64,000 bases of DNA from Euglena gracilis (Eukaryota > Euglenida > Euglenophyceae > Euglenales), in NCBI GenBank assembly GCA_039621445.1, contig CP154954.1:34953703-35017702 (forward strand), read 5' to 3'. Positions 13,943 to 25,499 of this stretch are shown piece by piece. The position numbers and the translations under genes are program-made. Every line of letters begins with the position of its first letter. Within the stretch, counting starts at the first letter, position 1. A model generated the notes under the pieces. It was not told the origin of the DNA and made no database searches. It saw nothing but the letters and a program-made list of their open reading frames with translations.

Positions 13943-14162
13943 AAATGTCCACCGAAATGGTCGAATGCACCCATCTTAATGTGCTCCTTTCTTGCAACCA
14001 ACATTCCTTCTGCATGTTTTTCTTACCATTAAACCACGACAATCATGAACCCAACGGGTCCCCTGACTTTGGAGGCCTCCTGGAACACCCATTCGGTTAC
14101 TCGGAGTAAGGCCCAATTTGGTCCATTTTTACATGGTAACCTGGGCTGACCTGGTAAATGTC

Positions 14163-14179
14163 CCCCGGAATGGTCGAAT
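14163..14179 (-). promoter_or_regulatory. CENP-B-box-like 17-bp motif (representative copy, forward array)
   Basis: ccccggaatggtcgaat is the exact reverse complement of the right-core motif. The motif therefore predates the inversion and is ancestral to both arms. In the left core the same site is often altered to ccccga, ccccaa, ccccggaag or gaaggc forms. Of these, ccccaa destroys CGGG and ccccggaag changes the spacing. Confidence 0.45.
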
Positions 14180-14511
14180 GCACCCATCTAAATGTGCTCA
14201 TTTCTTGCAACCAACATTCCCGCTGCATGTTTTTCTTACCATTGAACCACGAAAATCATGAATCCAACGGGTCCCCTGACTTTGGAGGCCTCCTGGAACA
14301 CCCATTCGGTTTCTCGGAGTAAGGCCCATTTTGGTCCATTTTTACATGATAACCTGGGCTGCCCTGCTAAATGTCCCCCGAAATGGACGAATGCACCCAC
14401 CTTAATGTGCTCATTTCTTGCAACCAACATTCCTTCTGCATGTTTTTCTTACCATTAAACCACGACAATCATGAATCCAACGGGTACCATGACTTTGGAG
14501 GCCTCCTGGAA

Positions 14512-14617
14512 CACCCATTCGGTTACTCGGAGTAAGGCCCAATCTGGTCCATTTTTATATGGTACACCCATTCGGTTACTCGGAGTAAGGCCCATTTCGG
14601 TCCATTTTTACACGGTA
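14512..14617 (+). repeat. 53-bp partial tandem duplication inside a monomer
   Basis: The block starting cacccattcggttactcgg at 14512 is repeated from 14565, directly after ttttatatggta. The two copies differ slightly (caatctggtcc against catttcggtcc), so the duplication is either old or joins two different copies. It makes one monomer about 53 bp too long and puts later copies out of the 213-bp register. Confidence 0.8.
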
Positions 14618-17600
14618 ACCTGGGGTGACATGGTAAATTTCTCCTGGAATAGTCGAATGCACCCATCTAAATGTGCTCATTTCTAGCAACCAACATTCCC
14701 GCTGCATGTTTTTCTTACCATTGAACCACGACAATCATGAAACCAACGGGTCCCCTGACTTTGGAGGCCTCCTGGAACACCCATTCGGTTACTCGGAGTA
14801 CGGACCAATTTGGTCCAGTTTTACATGGTAACCTGGGCCGACCTGGTAAATGTCCCCCGGAATGGTCGAATGCACCCACCTAAATGGGCTCATTTCTTGC
14901 AACCAACATTCCCGCTGCATGTTTTTCTTACCATTAAACCACGACAATCATGAAACCAACGGGTCCCCTGACTTTGGAGGCCTCCTGGAACACCCATGTG
15001 GTTACTCGGAGTAAGGCCCATTTCGGTCCATTTTTACATGGTAGGCCGGGCTGACATGATAAATGTCTCCCGCAATGGTCGAGTGCACCCATCTAATTGT
15101 TCTCATTTCTTGCAACCAACATTCCCACTGCATGTTTTTCTTACCGTTGAACCACGAAAATCATGAAACCAACGGGTCCCCTGACTTTGGAGGCCTCCTG
15201 GAACACCCATTCGGTTACTCGGAGTAAGGCCCATTTTGGTCCATTTTTACATGGTAACCTGGGCGGACCTGGTAAATGTCCCTCGGAATGGTCGAATGCA
15301 CTCATCTAAATGTGCTCATTTCTTGCAACCAACATTCCTGCTTCATGTTTTTCTTACCATTAAACCACGACAATTAGGAAACCAACGGGTCCCCTGACTT
15401 TGGAGGCCTCCTGGAACGTCCATTCGGTTACTCGGAGTAAAGCCTAATCTGGTCCATTTTTACATGGTAACCTGGCCTGACCTGGTAAATGTCCCCCCGG
15501 AATGGTCGAATGCACCCATATAAGAGAGCTCATTTCTTGCAACCAACATTCCCGCTGCATGTTTTTCTTAAAATTTAACCACGACAATCATGAAACCAAC
15601 GGATCCCCTGACTTTGGAGGCCTCCTGGAACACCCATTCGGTCACTCGGAGTAAGGCCCAATTTGGTCCATTTTACATGGTAACCTGGGCTGACCTGGTA
15701 AATGTCCCCCGGAATGGTCGAATGCACCCATCTAAATGTGCTCATTTCTTGCAACCAACATTCCCGCTGCATGTTGTTCTTACTATTGAACCACGAAAAT
15801 CATGAAACCAACGGGTCCCCTGACTTTGGAGGCCTCCTGGAACACCCATTCGGTTTCTCGGAGTAAGGCCCATTTTGGTCCATTTTTACATGATAACCTG
15901 GGCTGACCTGGTAAATGTCCCCCGGAATGGTCGAATGCACCCATCTAAATGTGCTCATGTCATGCAACCAACATTCCCGCTGCATGTTTTTCTTACCATT
16001 AAACCACGACAATCATGAATCCAACGGGTACCCTGACTTTGGAGGCCTCCTGGAACACCCATTCGGTTACTCGGAGTAAGGCCCAATCTGGTCCATTTTT
16101 ACATGGTAACCTGGGTTGACCTGGTAAATGTCCCCCGGAATGGTCGAATGCACCCATCTAAATGTGCTCATTTCTTGCAACCAACATTCCCGCTGCATGT
16201 TTTTCTTACCATTAAACCACGAAAATCATGAAACCAACGGGTCCCCTGACTTTGGAGGCCTCCTGGAACACCCATTCGGTTACTCGGAGTAAGGCCCATT
16301 TCGGTCCATTTTTACACGGTAACCTGGGCTGACATGGTAAATTTCTCCTGGAATAGTCGAATGCACCCATCTAAATGTGCTCATTTCTAGCAACCAACAT
16401 TCCCGCTGCATGTTTTTCTTACCATTGAACCACGACAATCATGAAGCCAACGCGTCACCTGACTTTGGAGGCCTCCTGGAACACCCATTCGGTTACTCGG
16501 AGTAAGGCCCAATTTCGTCCATTTTTCAATGGTAACCTGGGCTGACCTGGTAAATGTCCCCCGGAATGGTCGAATGCACCCATCTAAATGTGCTCATTTC
16601 TTGCAACCAACATTCCCGCTGCATGTTTTTCTTACCATTGAACCACGAAAATCATGAAACCAACGGGTCCCCTGACTTTGGAGGCCTCCTGGAACACCCA
16701 TTCGGTTACTCGGAGTAAGGCCCATTTCGGTCCATTTTTACACGGTAACCTGGGCTGACATGGTAAATTTCTCCTGGAATAGTCGAATGCACCCATCTAA
16801 ATGTGCTCATTTCTTGCAACCAACATTCCCGCTGCATGTTTTTCTTACCATTAAACCACGACAATCATGAATCCAACGGGTCCCCTGACTTTGGAGGCCT
16901 CGTGGAACGCCCATTCGGTTACTCGGAGTAAAGCCTAATCTGGTCCCTTTTTACATGGTAACCTGCCCTGACCTGGTAAATGTCCCCCCGGAATGGTCGA
17001 ATGCAACTATATAAGTGAGCTCATTTCTTGCAACCAACATTCCCGCTGCATGTTTTTCTCAAAATTTAACCACGACAATCAGGAAACCAACGGGTCCCCT
17101 GACTTTGGAGGCTTCCTGGAACACCCATTCAGTTACTCGGAGTAAGGCCCATTTTGGTCCAGTTTTACATGGTAACCTGCCCTGACCTGGTAAATTACCC
17201 CACGGAATGGACGAATGCACCCATATAAGTGAGCTCATTTCTTGCAACCAACATTCCCGCTGCATGTTTTTCTTACCATTTAACCACGAAAATCATGAAA
17301 CCAACGGGTCCCCTGACTTTGCAGGCCTCCTGGAACACCCATTCGGTTTCTCGGAGTAAGGCCCAATTTGGTCCATTTTTACATGGTAACCTGGGCTGAC
17401 CTGGTAAATGTCCCCCGGAATGGTCGAATGCACCCATCCAAATGTGCTCATTTCTTGCAACCAACATTCCCGCTGCATGTTTTTCTCACTATTGAACCAC
17501 GGCAATCATGAAACCAACGGATCCCCTGACTTTGGTTGCTTCCTGGAACACCCATTCGGTTACTCGGAGTAAGGCCCAATTTGGTCCATTTTTACATGGT

Positions 17601-18471
17601 AACCTGGGCTGACCTGGTAAATGTCCCCCGGAATGGTCGAATGCACCCATCTAAATGTGCTGATTCCTTGCAACCAACCTTCCCGCTGCATGTTTTTCTT
17701 ACCATTAAACCACGACAATCATGAAACCAACGGGTCCCCTGACTTTGGAGGTCTCCTGGAACACCCATTCGGTTTCTCGGAGTAAGGCCCAATTTGGTCC
17801 ATTTTTACATGGAAACCTGGGCTGACCTGGTAAATGTCCCCCGGAATGGTCGAATGCACCCATCTAAATATGCAGATTTCTTGCAACCAACATTCCCGCT
17901 GCATGTTTTTCTTACCGTTAAACCACGACAATCAGGAAACCAACGGGTCCCCTGACTTTGGAGGCCTCCTGGAACACCCATTCGGTTACTCGCAGTAAGG
18001 CCCATTTTTGGTCGATCTTTACATGGTAACCTGGGCTGACCTGATAAATATCCCCCGGAATGGTCGAATGCACCAATCTAAAGGTGTTCATTTCTTGCAA
18101 CCAACATTCCCGCTGCATGTTTTTCTTACCATTGAACCACGGCAATCATGAAACCAACGGGTCCCCTGACTTTGGAGGCCTCCTGGAACACTCATTCGGT
18201 TACTCGGAGTAAGGCCCAATTTGGTCCGTTTTTACATGGTAACCTGGGCTGAAATGGTAAATGTCCCCCGGAATGGTCGAATGAACCCATCTGAATGTGC
18301 TGATTTCTTGCAACCAACATTCCCGCTGTATGTTCTTCTTACCATTAAACCACTACAATCATGAAACTAACGGGTCCCCTGACTTTGGAGGCCTCCTGGA
18401 ACACCCATTCGGTTTCTCCGAGTAAGGCCCAATTTGGTCCGTTTTTACAAGGTAACCTGGGCTGACCTGGT

Positions 18472-18616
18472 AAATGTCCCCAGGAATGGTCGAATGCACC
18501 CATCTAAATGTGCACACTTCTTGCAACCAACATTCCCGCTGCATGTTTTTCTTACCATTTAACCACGACAATCACGAACCACAAACCTTTTACATGGTAA
18601 CCTGGGCTGACCTGGT
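18472..18616 (+). repeat. Shortened monomer (145 bp) with larger internal deletion
   Basis: The aaatgtcc landmarks are 145 bp apart. After atttaaccacgacaatc the sequence passes through acgaaccacaaacc straight into ttttacatggtaacc, so the palindrome, the cacccattcgg block and the aaggcccaa block are all lost. The left breakpoint sequence matches that of the 179-bp monomer near 13.87 kb, which suggests a common ancestor followed by a further deletion. Confidence 0.8.
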
Positions 18617-20599
18617 AAATGTCCCCCGGAATGGTCGAATGCACCCATCTAAATGTGCTCATTTCTCGCAACCAACTTTCTCGCTGCATGTTTTTCTTAC
18701 CATTAAACCACGACAATCAGGAAACCAACGGGTCCCCTGACTTTGGAATGCCTCCTGGAACACCCACTCGGTTACTCGGAGTAAGGCCCAATTTGGACCG
18801 TTTTTACGTGGAAACCTGGGCTGACCTGGTAAATGTCCCCCGCACTGGTCGAATGCACCCATCTAAATGTCCCCATTTCTTGCAACCAACCTTCCCGCTG
18901 CATGTTTTGCTTACCATTAAGCCACGACAATCATGAAATCAACGGATCCCCTGACTTTGGAGTTCTCCTGGAACACCCATTCGGTTACTCGGAGTAAGGC
19001 CCAATTTGGTCCAGTTTTACATGGTAACCTGGGCTGACCTGGTAAATGTCCCCCGGAATGGTCGAATGCACCCATCTAAATGTGCTCATTTCTTGCAACC
19101 AACATTCCCGCTGCATGTTTTTCTTACCATTAAACCGCGACAATCATGAAACCAACGGGTCCCCTGACTCTGGAGGGCTCCTGGAACACCCATTTGGTTA
19201 CTCGGAGTAAGGCCCAATTTGCCCTACTTACATGGTAACCTGGGCTGACCTGGTAAATGTCCCCCGGAATGGTCGAATGCACCCATATAAATGTGCTCGT
19301 TTCTGGCCAACCAACATTCCCGCTGCATGTTTTTCTTACAATTAAACCACGACAATCATGAAACCAACGGGTCCTTTGACGTTGGAGGCCTCCTGGAACA
19401 CCCATTCGGTTACTCGTAGTAAGGCCCAATTTGGTCCATTTTTACTTGGTAACCTGGGCTGACCTGGAAAATGTCCCCCGGAATGGTCGAATGCACCCAC
19501 CTAAATGTGCTCATTTCTTGCAACCAGCATTCCCGCTGCATGTTTTTCTTACCATTAAACCACGAAAATCATCAAACCAACGGGTCCCCCGACTCTGAAG
19601 GTTTCCTGGAACACCCATTCGGTTACTCGGAGTAAGGCCCAATTTGGTCCATTTTTACGTGGAAACCTGGGCTGACCTGGTAAATGTCCCCCGGAATGGT
19701 CGAACGCACCCATCTAAATGTGCTCATTACTTGCAACCAACGTTCCCGCTGCATGTTTTTTTTACCATTAAACCACGACAATCATGAAGCCAAAGGTCCC
19801 CTGACTTTGGTGGCCGCCTGGAACACCCATTCGGTTACTCGGAGTAAGGCCCATTTTGGTCCATTTTTACATGGTAACCTGGGCTGACCTGGTAAATGTC
19901 CCCCGGAATGGTCGAACGCACCCATCTAAATGTGCTCATTACTTGCAACCAACGTTCCGGCTGCATGTTTTTCTTACCATTAAACCACGACAATCATGAA
20001 ACCAACGGGTCCCCTGACTTTGGAGGCCTCCTGGAACACCCATTCAGTTACTCGGAGTAAGGCCCATTTTGGTCCATTTTTACATGGAAACCTGGGCTGA
20101 CCTGGTAAATGTCCCCCGGAATGGTCGAATGCATCCATCTAAATGTGCTCATTTCCTGCAACCAACTTTCCCGCTGCATGTTTTTATTACCATTAAAACA
20201 CGACAACCATGAAACCAACGAGTCCTCTGACTTTGGAGGCCTCCTGGAACTCCCATTCGGTTAGTCGGAGTAAGGCCCATTTTGGTCCATTTTTACATGG
20301 TAACCAGGGCTGACCTGGTAAATGTCCCCCGGAATGGTCGAATGCACCCATCTAAATGTGCTCATTTCTTGCAACCAACATTCCCGCTGAATGTTTTTCT
20401 TACCAATAAACCACGACAATCATGAAACCAACGGGTCCCCTGACTTTGGAGGCCTCCAGCAACACCCATTCGGTTACTCGGAGTAAGGCCCAATTTGGTC
20501 CATTTTTACATGGTAACCTGGGCTGACCTGGTAAATGTCCCCCGGAATGGTCGAATGCACCCATCTAAATGTGCTCATTTCTTGCAACCAACATTCCCG

Positions 20600-22980
20600 C
20601 TGCATGTCTTTATTACCATTAAACCACGACAATCATGAAACCAACGGGTCCCCTGACTTTGGAGGCCTCCTGGAACACCCATTCGATTAGTCGGAGTAAG
20701 GCCCATTTTGGTCCATTTTTACATGGTAACCTGGGCTGACCTGGTAAATGTCCCCCGGAATGGTCGAATGCATCCATCTAAATGTGCTCGTTTCTTGCAA
20801 CCAACATTCCCGATGCACGTTTTTCTTACCATTAAACCACGACAATCATGAAACCAACGTGTCCCCTGACTTTGGAGGCCTCCTGGAACACCCATTCGGT
20901 TACTGGGAGTAAGGCCCATTTTGGTCCATTTTTACATGGTAACCTGGGCTGACCTGGTAAATGTCCCCCAGAATGGTCGAATGCACCCATCTAAATGTGC
21001 TCATTTCTTGCAACCAACATTCCCGCTGAATGTTTTTCTTACCATTAAACCACGACAATCATGAAACCAACGGGTCCCCTGACTTTGGAGGCCTCCAGCA
21101 ACACCCATTCGGTTACTCGGAGTAAGGCCCAATTTGGTCCATTTTTTACATGGTAACCTGGGCTGACCTGGTAAATGTCCCCCGGAATGGTCGAATGCAC
21201 CCATCTAAATGTGCTCATTTCTTGCAACCAACATTCCCGCTGCATGTCTTTATTACCATTAAACCACGACAATCATGAAACCAACGGGTCCCCTGACTTT
21301 GGAGGCCTCCAGCAACACCCATTCGGTTACTCGGAGTAAGGCCCAATTTGGTCCATTTTTTACATGGTAACCTGGGCTGACCTGGTAAATGTCCCCCGGA
21401 ATGGTCGAATGCACCCATCTAAATGTGCTCATTTCTTGCAACCAACATTCCTGCTGCATGTCTTTATTACCATTAAACCAGGACAATCATGAAACCAACG
21501 GGTCCCCTGACTTTGGAGGCCTCCTGGAACACCCATTCGGTTAGTCGGAGTAAGGCCCATTTTGGTCCATTTTTACATGGTAACCTGGGCTGACCTGGTA
21601 AATGTCCCCCGGAATGGTCGAATGCATCCATCTAAATGTGCTCGTTTCTTGCAACCAACATTCCCGATGCACGTTTTTCTTACCATTAAACCACGACAAT
21701 CATGAAACCAACGGGTCCCCTGACTTTGGAGGCCTCCTGGAACACCCATTCGGTTACTGGGAGTAAGGCCCATTTTGGTCCGTTTTTACATGGTAACCTG
21801 GGCTGACCTGGTAAATGTCCCCCAGAATGGTCGAATGCACCCATCTAAATGTGCTCATTTCTTGCAACCAACATTTCCGCTGCATGTTTTTCTTACCATT
21901 AAACCACGACAATCATGAAACCAACGGTCCCCTGACGTTGGAGGCCTCCTGGAACACCCATTCGGTTACTGGGAGGAAGGCCCATTTTGGTCCGTTTTTA
22001 CATGGTAACCTGGGCTGACCTGGTAAATGTCCCCCGGAATGGTCGAATGCACCCATCTAAATGTGCTCATTTCTAGCAACCAACATTCCCGCTGCATGTT
22101 TTTCTTAACAATAAACCACGACAATCATGAAACCAACGGTCCCCTAACTTTGGAGGCCTCCTGGAACACCCATTCGGTTACTGGGAGTAAAGCCCAATTT
22201 GGTCCGTTTTTACATGGTAACCTGGGCTGACCTGGTAAATGTCCCCCAGAATGGTCGAATGCACCCATCTAAATGTGCTCATTTTTTGCAACCAACATTC
22301 CCGCTGCATGTCTTTATTACCATTAAACCACGACAATCATGAAACCAACGGGTCCCCTGACTTTGGAGGCCTCCTGGAACACCCATTCGGTTAGTCGGAG
22401 TAAGGCCCATTTTGGTCCATTTTTACATGGTAACCTGGGCTGACCTGGTAAATGTCCCCCGGAATGGTCGAATGCATCCATCTAAATGTGCTCGTTTCTT
22501 GCAACCAACATTCCCGCTGCACGTTTTTCTTACCATTAAACCACGACAATCATGAAACCAACGGGTCCCCTGACTTTGGAGGCCTCCTGGAACACCCATT
22601 CGGTTACTGGGAGTAAGGCCCATTTTGGTCCGTTTTTACATGGTAACCTGGGCTGACCTGGTAAATGTCCCCCAGAATGGTCGAATGCACCCATCTAAAT
22701 GTGCTCATTTCTTGCAACCAACATTCCCGCTGCATGTTTTTCTTACCATTAAACCACGACAATCATGAAACCAACGGTCCCCTGACGTTGGAGGCCTCCT
22801 GGAACACCCATTCGGTTACTGGGAGGAAGGCCCATTTTGGTCCGTTTTTACATGGTAACCTGGGCTGACCTGGTAAATGTCCCCCGGAATGGTCGAATGC
22901 ACCCATCTAAATGTGCTCATTTCTTGCAACCAACATTCCCGCTGCATGTTTTCATTACCATTAAACCACGACAATCATGA
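20600..22980 (+). repeat. 4-monomer higher-order repeat, ~852 bp, nearly three copies
   Basis: A tgcacgtttttc variant lies in blocks starting at 20811, 21665 and 22515, with spacings of 854 and 850 bp (4 x 213 is 852). The small deviations are explained by extra T residues near 21142 and 21356 and by shortened caacggtccc forms near 21924 and 22135. Companion variants are gaatgcatccatc, gttagtcggag, gttactgggag and ctccagcaacaccc, the last in two successive copies near 21095 and 21309. This is a local amplification inside the divergent zone. Confidence 0.8.
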
Positions 22981-24804
22981 AACCAACGAGTCCCCTGACT
23001 TTTTGGGCCTCCTGGAACACCCATTCGGTTACTGGGAGTAAGGCCCAATTTGGTCCGTTTTTGCATGGTAACCTGGGCTGACCTGGTAAATGTCCCCGGA
23101 ATGGTCGAATGCACCCATCTAAATGTGCTCATTCCTTGCAAACCAACGTTCCCGCTGCATGTTTTTCTTACGTATTAACCACGACAATCATGAAACCAAC
23201 GGGTCCCCTGCCTTTGGAGGCCGCCTGGAACACCCATTCGGTTAGTCGGAGTAAGGCCCATTTTGGTCCATTTTTACATGGTAACCTGGGCTGACCTGGT
23301 AAATGTCCCCCGGAATTGTCGAATGCACCCATCTAAATGTGCTCATTCCTTGCAAACCAACGTTCCCGCTGCATGTTTTTCTTACGTATTAACCACGACA
23401 ATCATGAAACCAACGGGTCCCCTGACTTTGGAGGCCGCCTGGAACACCCATTCGGTTACTGGGAGTAAGGCCCATTTTGGTCCGTTTTTACATGGTAACC
23501 TGGGCTGACCTGGTAAATGTCCCCCGGAATTGTTGAATGCACCCATCTAAATGTGCTCATTCCTTGCAAACAAACGTTCTCGCTGCATGTTTTTATTACG
23601 TATTAACCACGACAATCATGAAACCAACGGGTCCCCCGACTTTGGAGGCCTCCTGGAACACCCATTCGGTTACTGGGAGTAAGGCCCAATTTGGTCCATT
23701 TTTACATGGTAACCTGGGCTGACCTGGTAAATGTCCCCCGGAATGGTCGAATGCACCCATCTAAATGTGCTCATTCCTTGCAACCAACATTCCCGCTGCA
23801 TGTTTTTCGTACAATTAAACCACGACAATCATGAAACCAACGGGTCCCCTGACTTTGGAGGCCTCCTGGAACACCCATTCGGTTACTCGGAGTAAGGCCC
23901 ATTTTGGTCCATTTCTACATTGTAACTTGGGCAGACCTGGTAAATGTCCCCCGGAATGGTCGAATGCACCCATCTAAATGCGCTCATTCCTTGCAACAAA
24001 CGTACCCGCTGCATGTTTTTCTTACCATTCAACCACGACAATCAGGAAACCATCGGGTCCCCTGACTTTGGAGGCCTCCTAGAACACGCCATTCGGTTAT
24101 TCGGAGTAAGGCCCAATATGGTCCATTTTTACATGGTAACCTGGGCTGACCTGGTAAATGTCCCCCGGAATGGTCGAATGCACCCATCTAAATGTGCTCA
24201 TTTCTTGCAACCAACATTCCCGCTGCATGTTTTTCTTACCATTAGACCACGACAATCATGAAACCAACGGGTCCCGTGACTTTGGAGGCCTCCTGGAACA
24301 CCCATTCGGTTACTCGGAGTAAGGCCCAATTTGGTCCATTTTTACATGGTAACCTGGGCTGACCTGGTAAATATCCCCCGGAATGGTCGAATGCACCCAT
24401 CTAAATGTGCTCCTTTCTTGCAACCAACGTTCCCGCTGCATGTTTTTTCTTACCATTAGACCACGACAATCATGAAACCAACGGGTCCCCTGACCTTGGA
24501 GGCCGCCTAGAACACACCATTCGGTTACTCGGAGTAAGGCCCAATTTGGTCCATTTTTACATGGTAACCTGGCCTAAAAAATGTCCCCCGGAATGGTCGA
24601 ATGCACCCATCTAAATGTGCTCGTGTGTTGCAACCACCATTCCTGCAACCAACATTCCCACTGCATGTTTTTTCTTACCATTAAACCACGACAATCAAGA
24701 AACCATCGGGTCCCCTGACTTTGGAGACCTCCTAGAACACGCCATTCGGTTACTCGGAGTAAGGCCCAATTTGGTCCATTGTTTGAACGGTAACCTGGGC
24801 TGAC
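22980..24804 (+). repeat. Divergent forward monomers next to the inversion junction
   Basis: About nine copies with private changes: tttttgggcctcc near 23000, ttacgtattaacc near 23168, 23382 and 23596, gaattgtcg and gaattgttg near 23313 and 23526, and aacacgccattcgg near 24084 and 24734. A small deletion converts gggctgacctgg to ggcctaaaaaatg near 24571. The last copy carries gtgctcgtgtg (near 24618), close to the complement of the cacgagcac form that dominates just beyond the junction. Confidence 0.75.
24629..24658 (+). repeat. 15-bp tandem duplication beside the inversion junction
   Basis: tgcaaccaccattcc (24629-24643) is followed immediately by tgcaaccaacattcc (24644-24658), with one mismatch. 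Normal monomers have a single copy. It lies about 150 bp before the orientation switch. Confidence 0.85.
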
Positions 24805-24815
24805 TTCCAAGAGGC
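24795..24815. other. Inversion junction between the two array orientations
   Basis: Forward sequence ctgggctgac ends at 24804 and reverse-orientation sequence ttccaagaggcctcc starts at 24805. The normal forward continuation would be ctggtaaatg. The normal sequence before ttccagg in reverse orientation is atgggtg. There is no spacer, no palindromic arm at the breakpoint and no clear microhomology beyond one or two bases. The flanking copies are ordinary monomers in opposite orientations, so this is a simple breakpoint of an inversion or inverted duplication. It could also be an assembly join, which read data would settle. Confidence 0.9.
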
Positions 24816-25499
24816 CTCCAAATTCAGGGGGCCCGTTGGTTGCATGATTGTCGTGGTTGAATGGTAAGAAAAGCATGCAGCAGGAATGTTGGTTGCAAGA
24901 CACGAGCACATTTCGATGGGTGCATTCGACCTTTCCGGGGGACATTTACCAGGTCAGCCCAGGTTACCATGTAAAAATGGACAAAAATGGGCCTTACTCT
25001 GAGTAACCGAGTGGGTGTTCCAGGAGGCCTCCAAAGTCAGGGGACCCGTTGGTTTCAGGATTGTCGTGGTTTAATGGTAAGAAAAACATGCAGCGGGAAT
25101 GTTGGTTTGCAAGACACGAGCACATTTAGATGGGTGCATTCGACCATTCCGGGGGACATTTACCAGGTCCGCCCAGGTTACCATGTAAAAATGGACCAAA
25201 ATGGGCCTTACTCCGAGTAACCGAATTGGTGTTCCAGGAGGCCTCCAAAGTCAGGGGACCCGTTAGTTTCATGATTTTCGTGGTTTAATGGTAAGAAAAC
25301 CATGCAGCGCGGAATGTTGGTTGCAAGACACGGGCACATTTAGATGTGTGCATTCGACCATTCCGGGGGACATTTACCAGGTCAGCAAAGGTTACCATGT
25401 AAAACTGGACCAAAATGGGCCTTACTCTGAGTAACCAAATGGGTGTTCCAGGAGGCCTCCAAAGTCAGGGGACCCGTTGTTTTCATGATTCTCGTGGTT

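Larger units (their letters stand above)
13650..20600 (+). repeat. Divergent forward satellite segment
   Basis: Copies here differ from one another far more than those to the left. Examples are ctcctggaatagtcg near 14641, 16346 and 16769, ccccccgg expansions near 15495 and 16984, and caatctggtcc forms. Truncated or partially duplicated monomers occur near 13.87, 14.54 and 18.58 kb. Higher divergence and indels suggest older sequence that has escaped recent homogenisation. No gene, transposon or non-satellite sequence is visible within it. Confidence 0.8.
1..24804 (+). repeat. Satellite array, forward orientation, ~213-bp monomer (~116 copies)
   Basis: The same unit recurs about every 213 bp. 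Landmarks in order are: accattaaaccacgac, then the palindrome ggaggcctcc, then cacccattcggttactcgg, then ggtaacctgggctgacctgg, then ggtcgaatgcacccatc, then cttgcaaccaacattccc. No unique sequence and no transposon interrupts the run. Copies are homogeneous from 1 to about 13.65 kb and more diverged from there to the junction at 24804. Strand is a labelling choice, since no transcript is implied. The tandem structure is seen directly. Heterochromatic or centromeric location is inferred from array length and HOR structure. Confidence 0.97.

Noticed and set aside
24780-24830. Long hairpin or terminal inverted repeat of a transposon at the orientation switch
   Set aside because: The arms are ordinary satellite monomers that do not start at the same monomer coordinate, so there is no immediate palindrome at the breakpoint and no transposase-like sequence.
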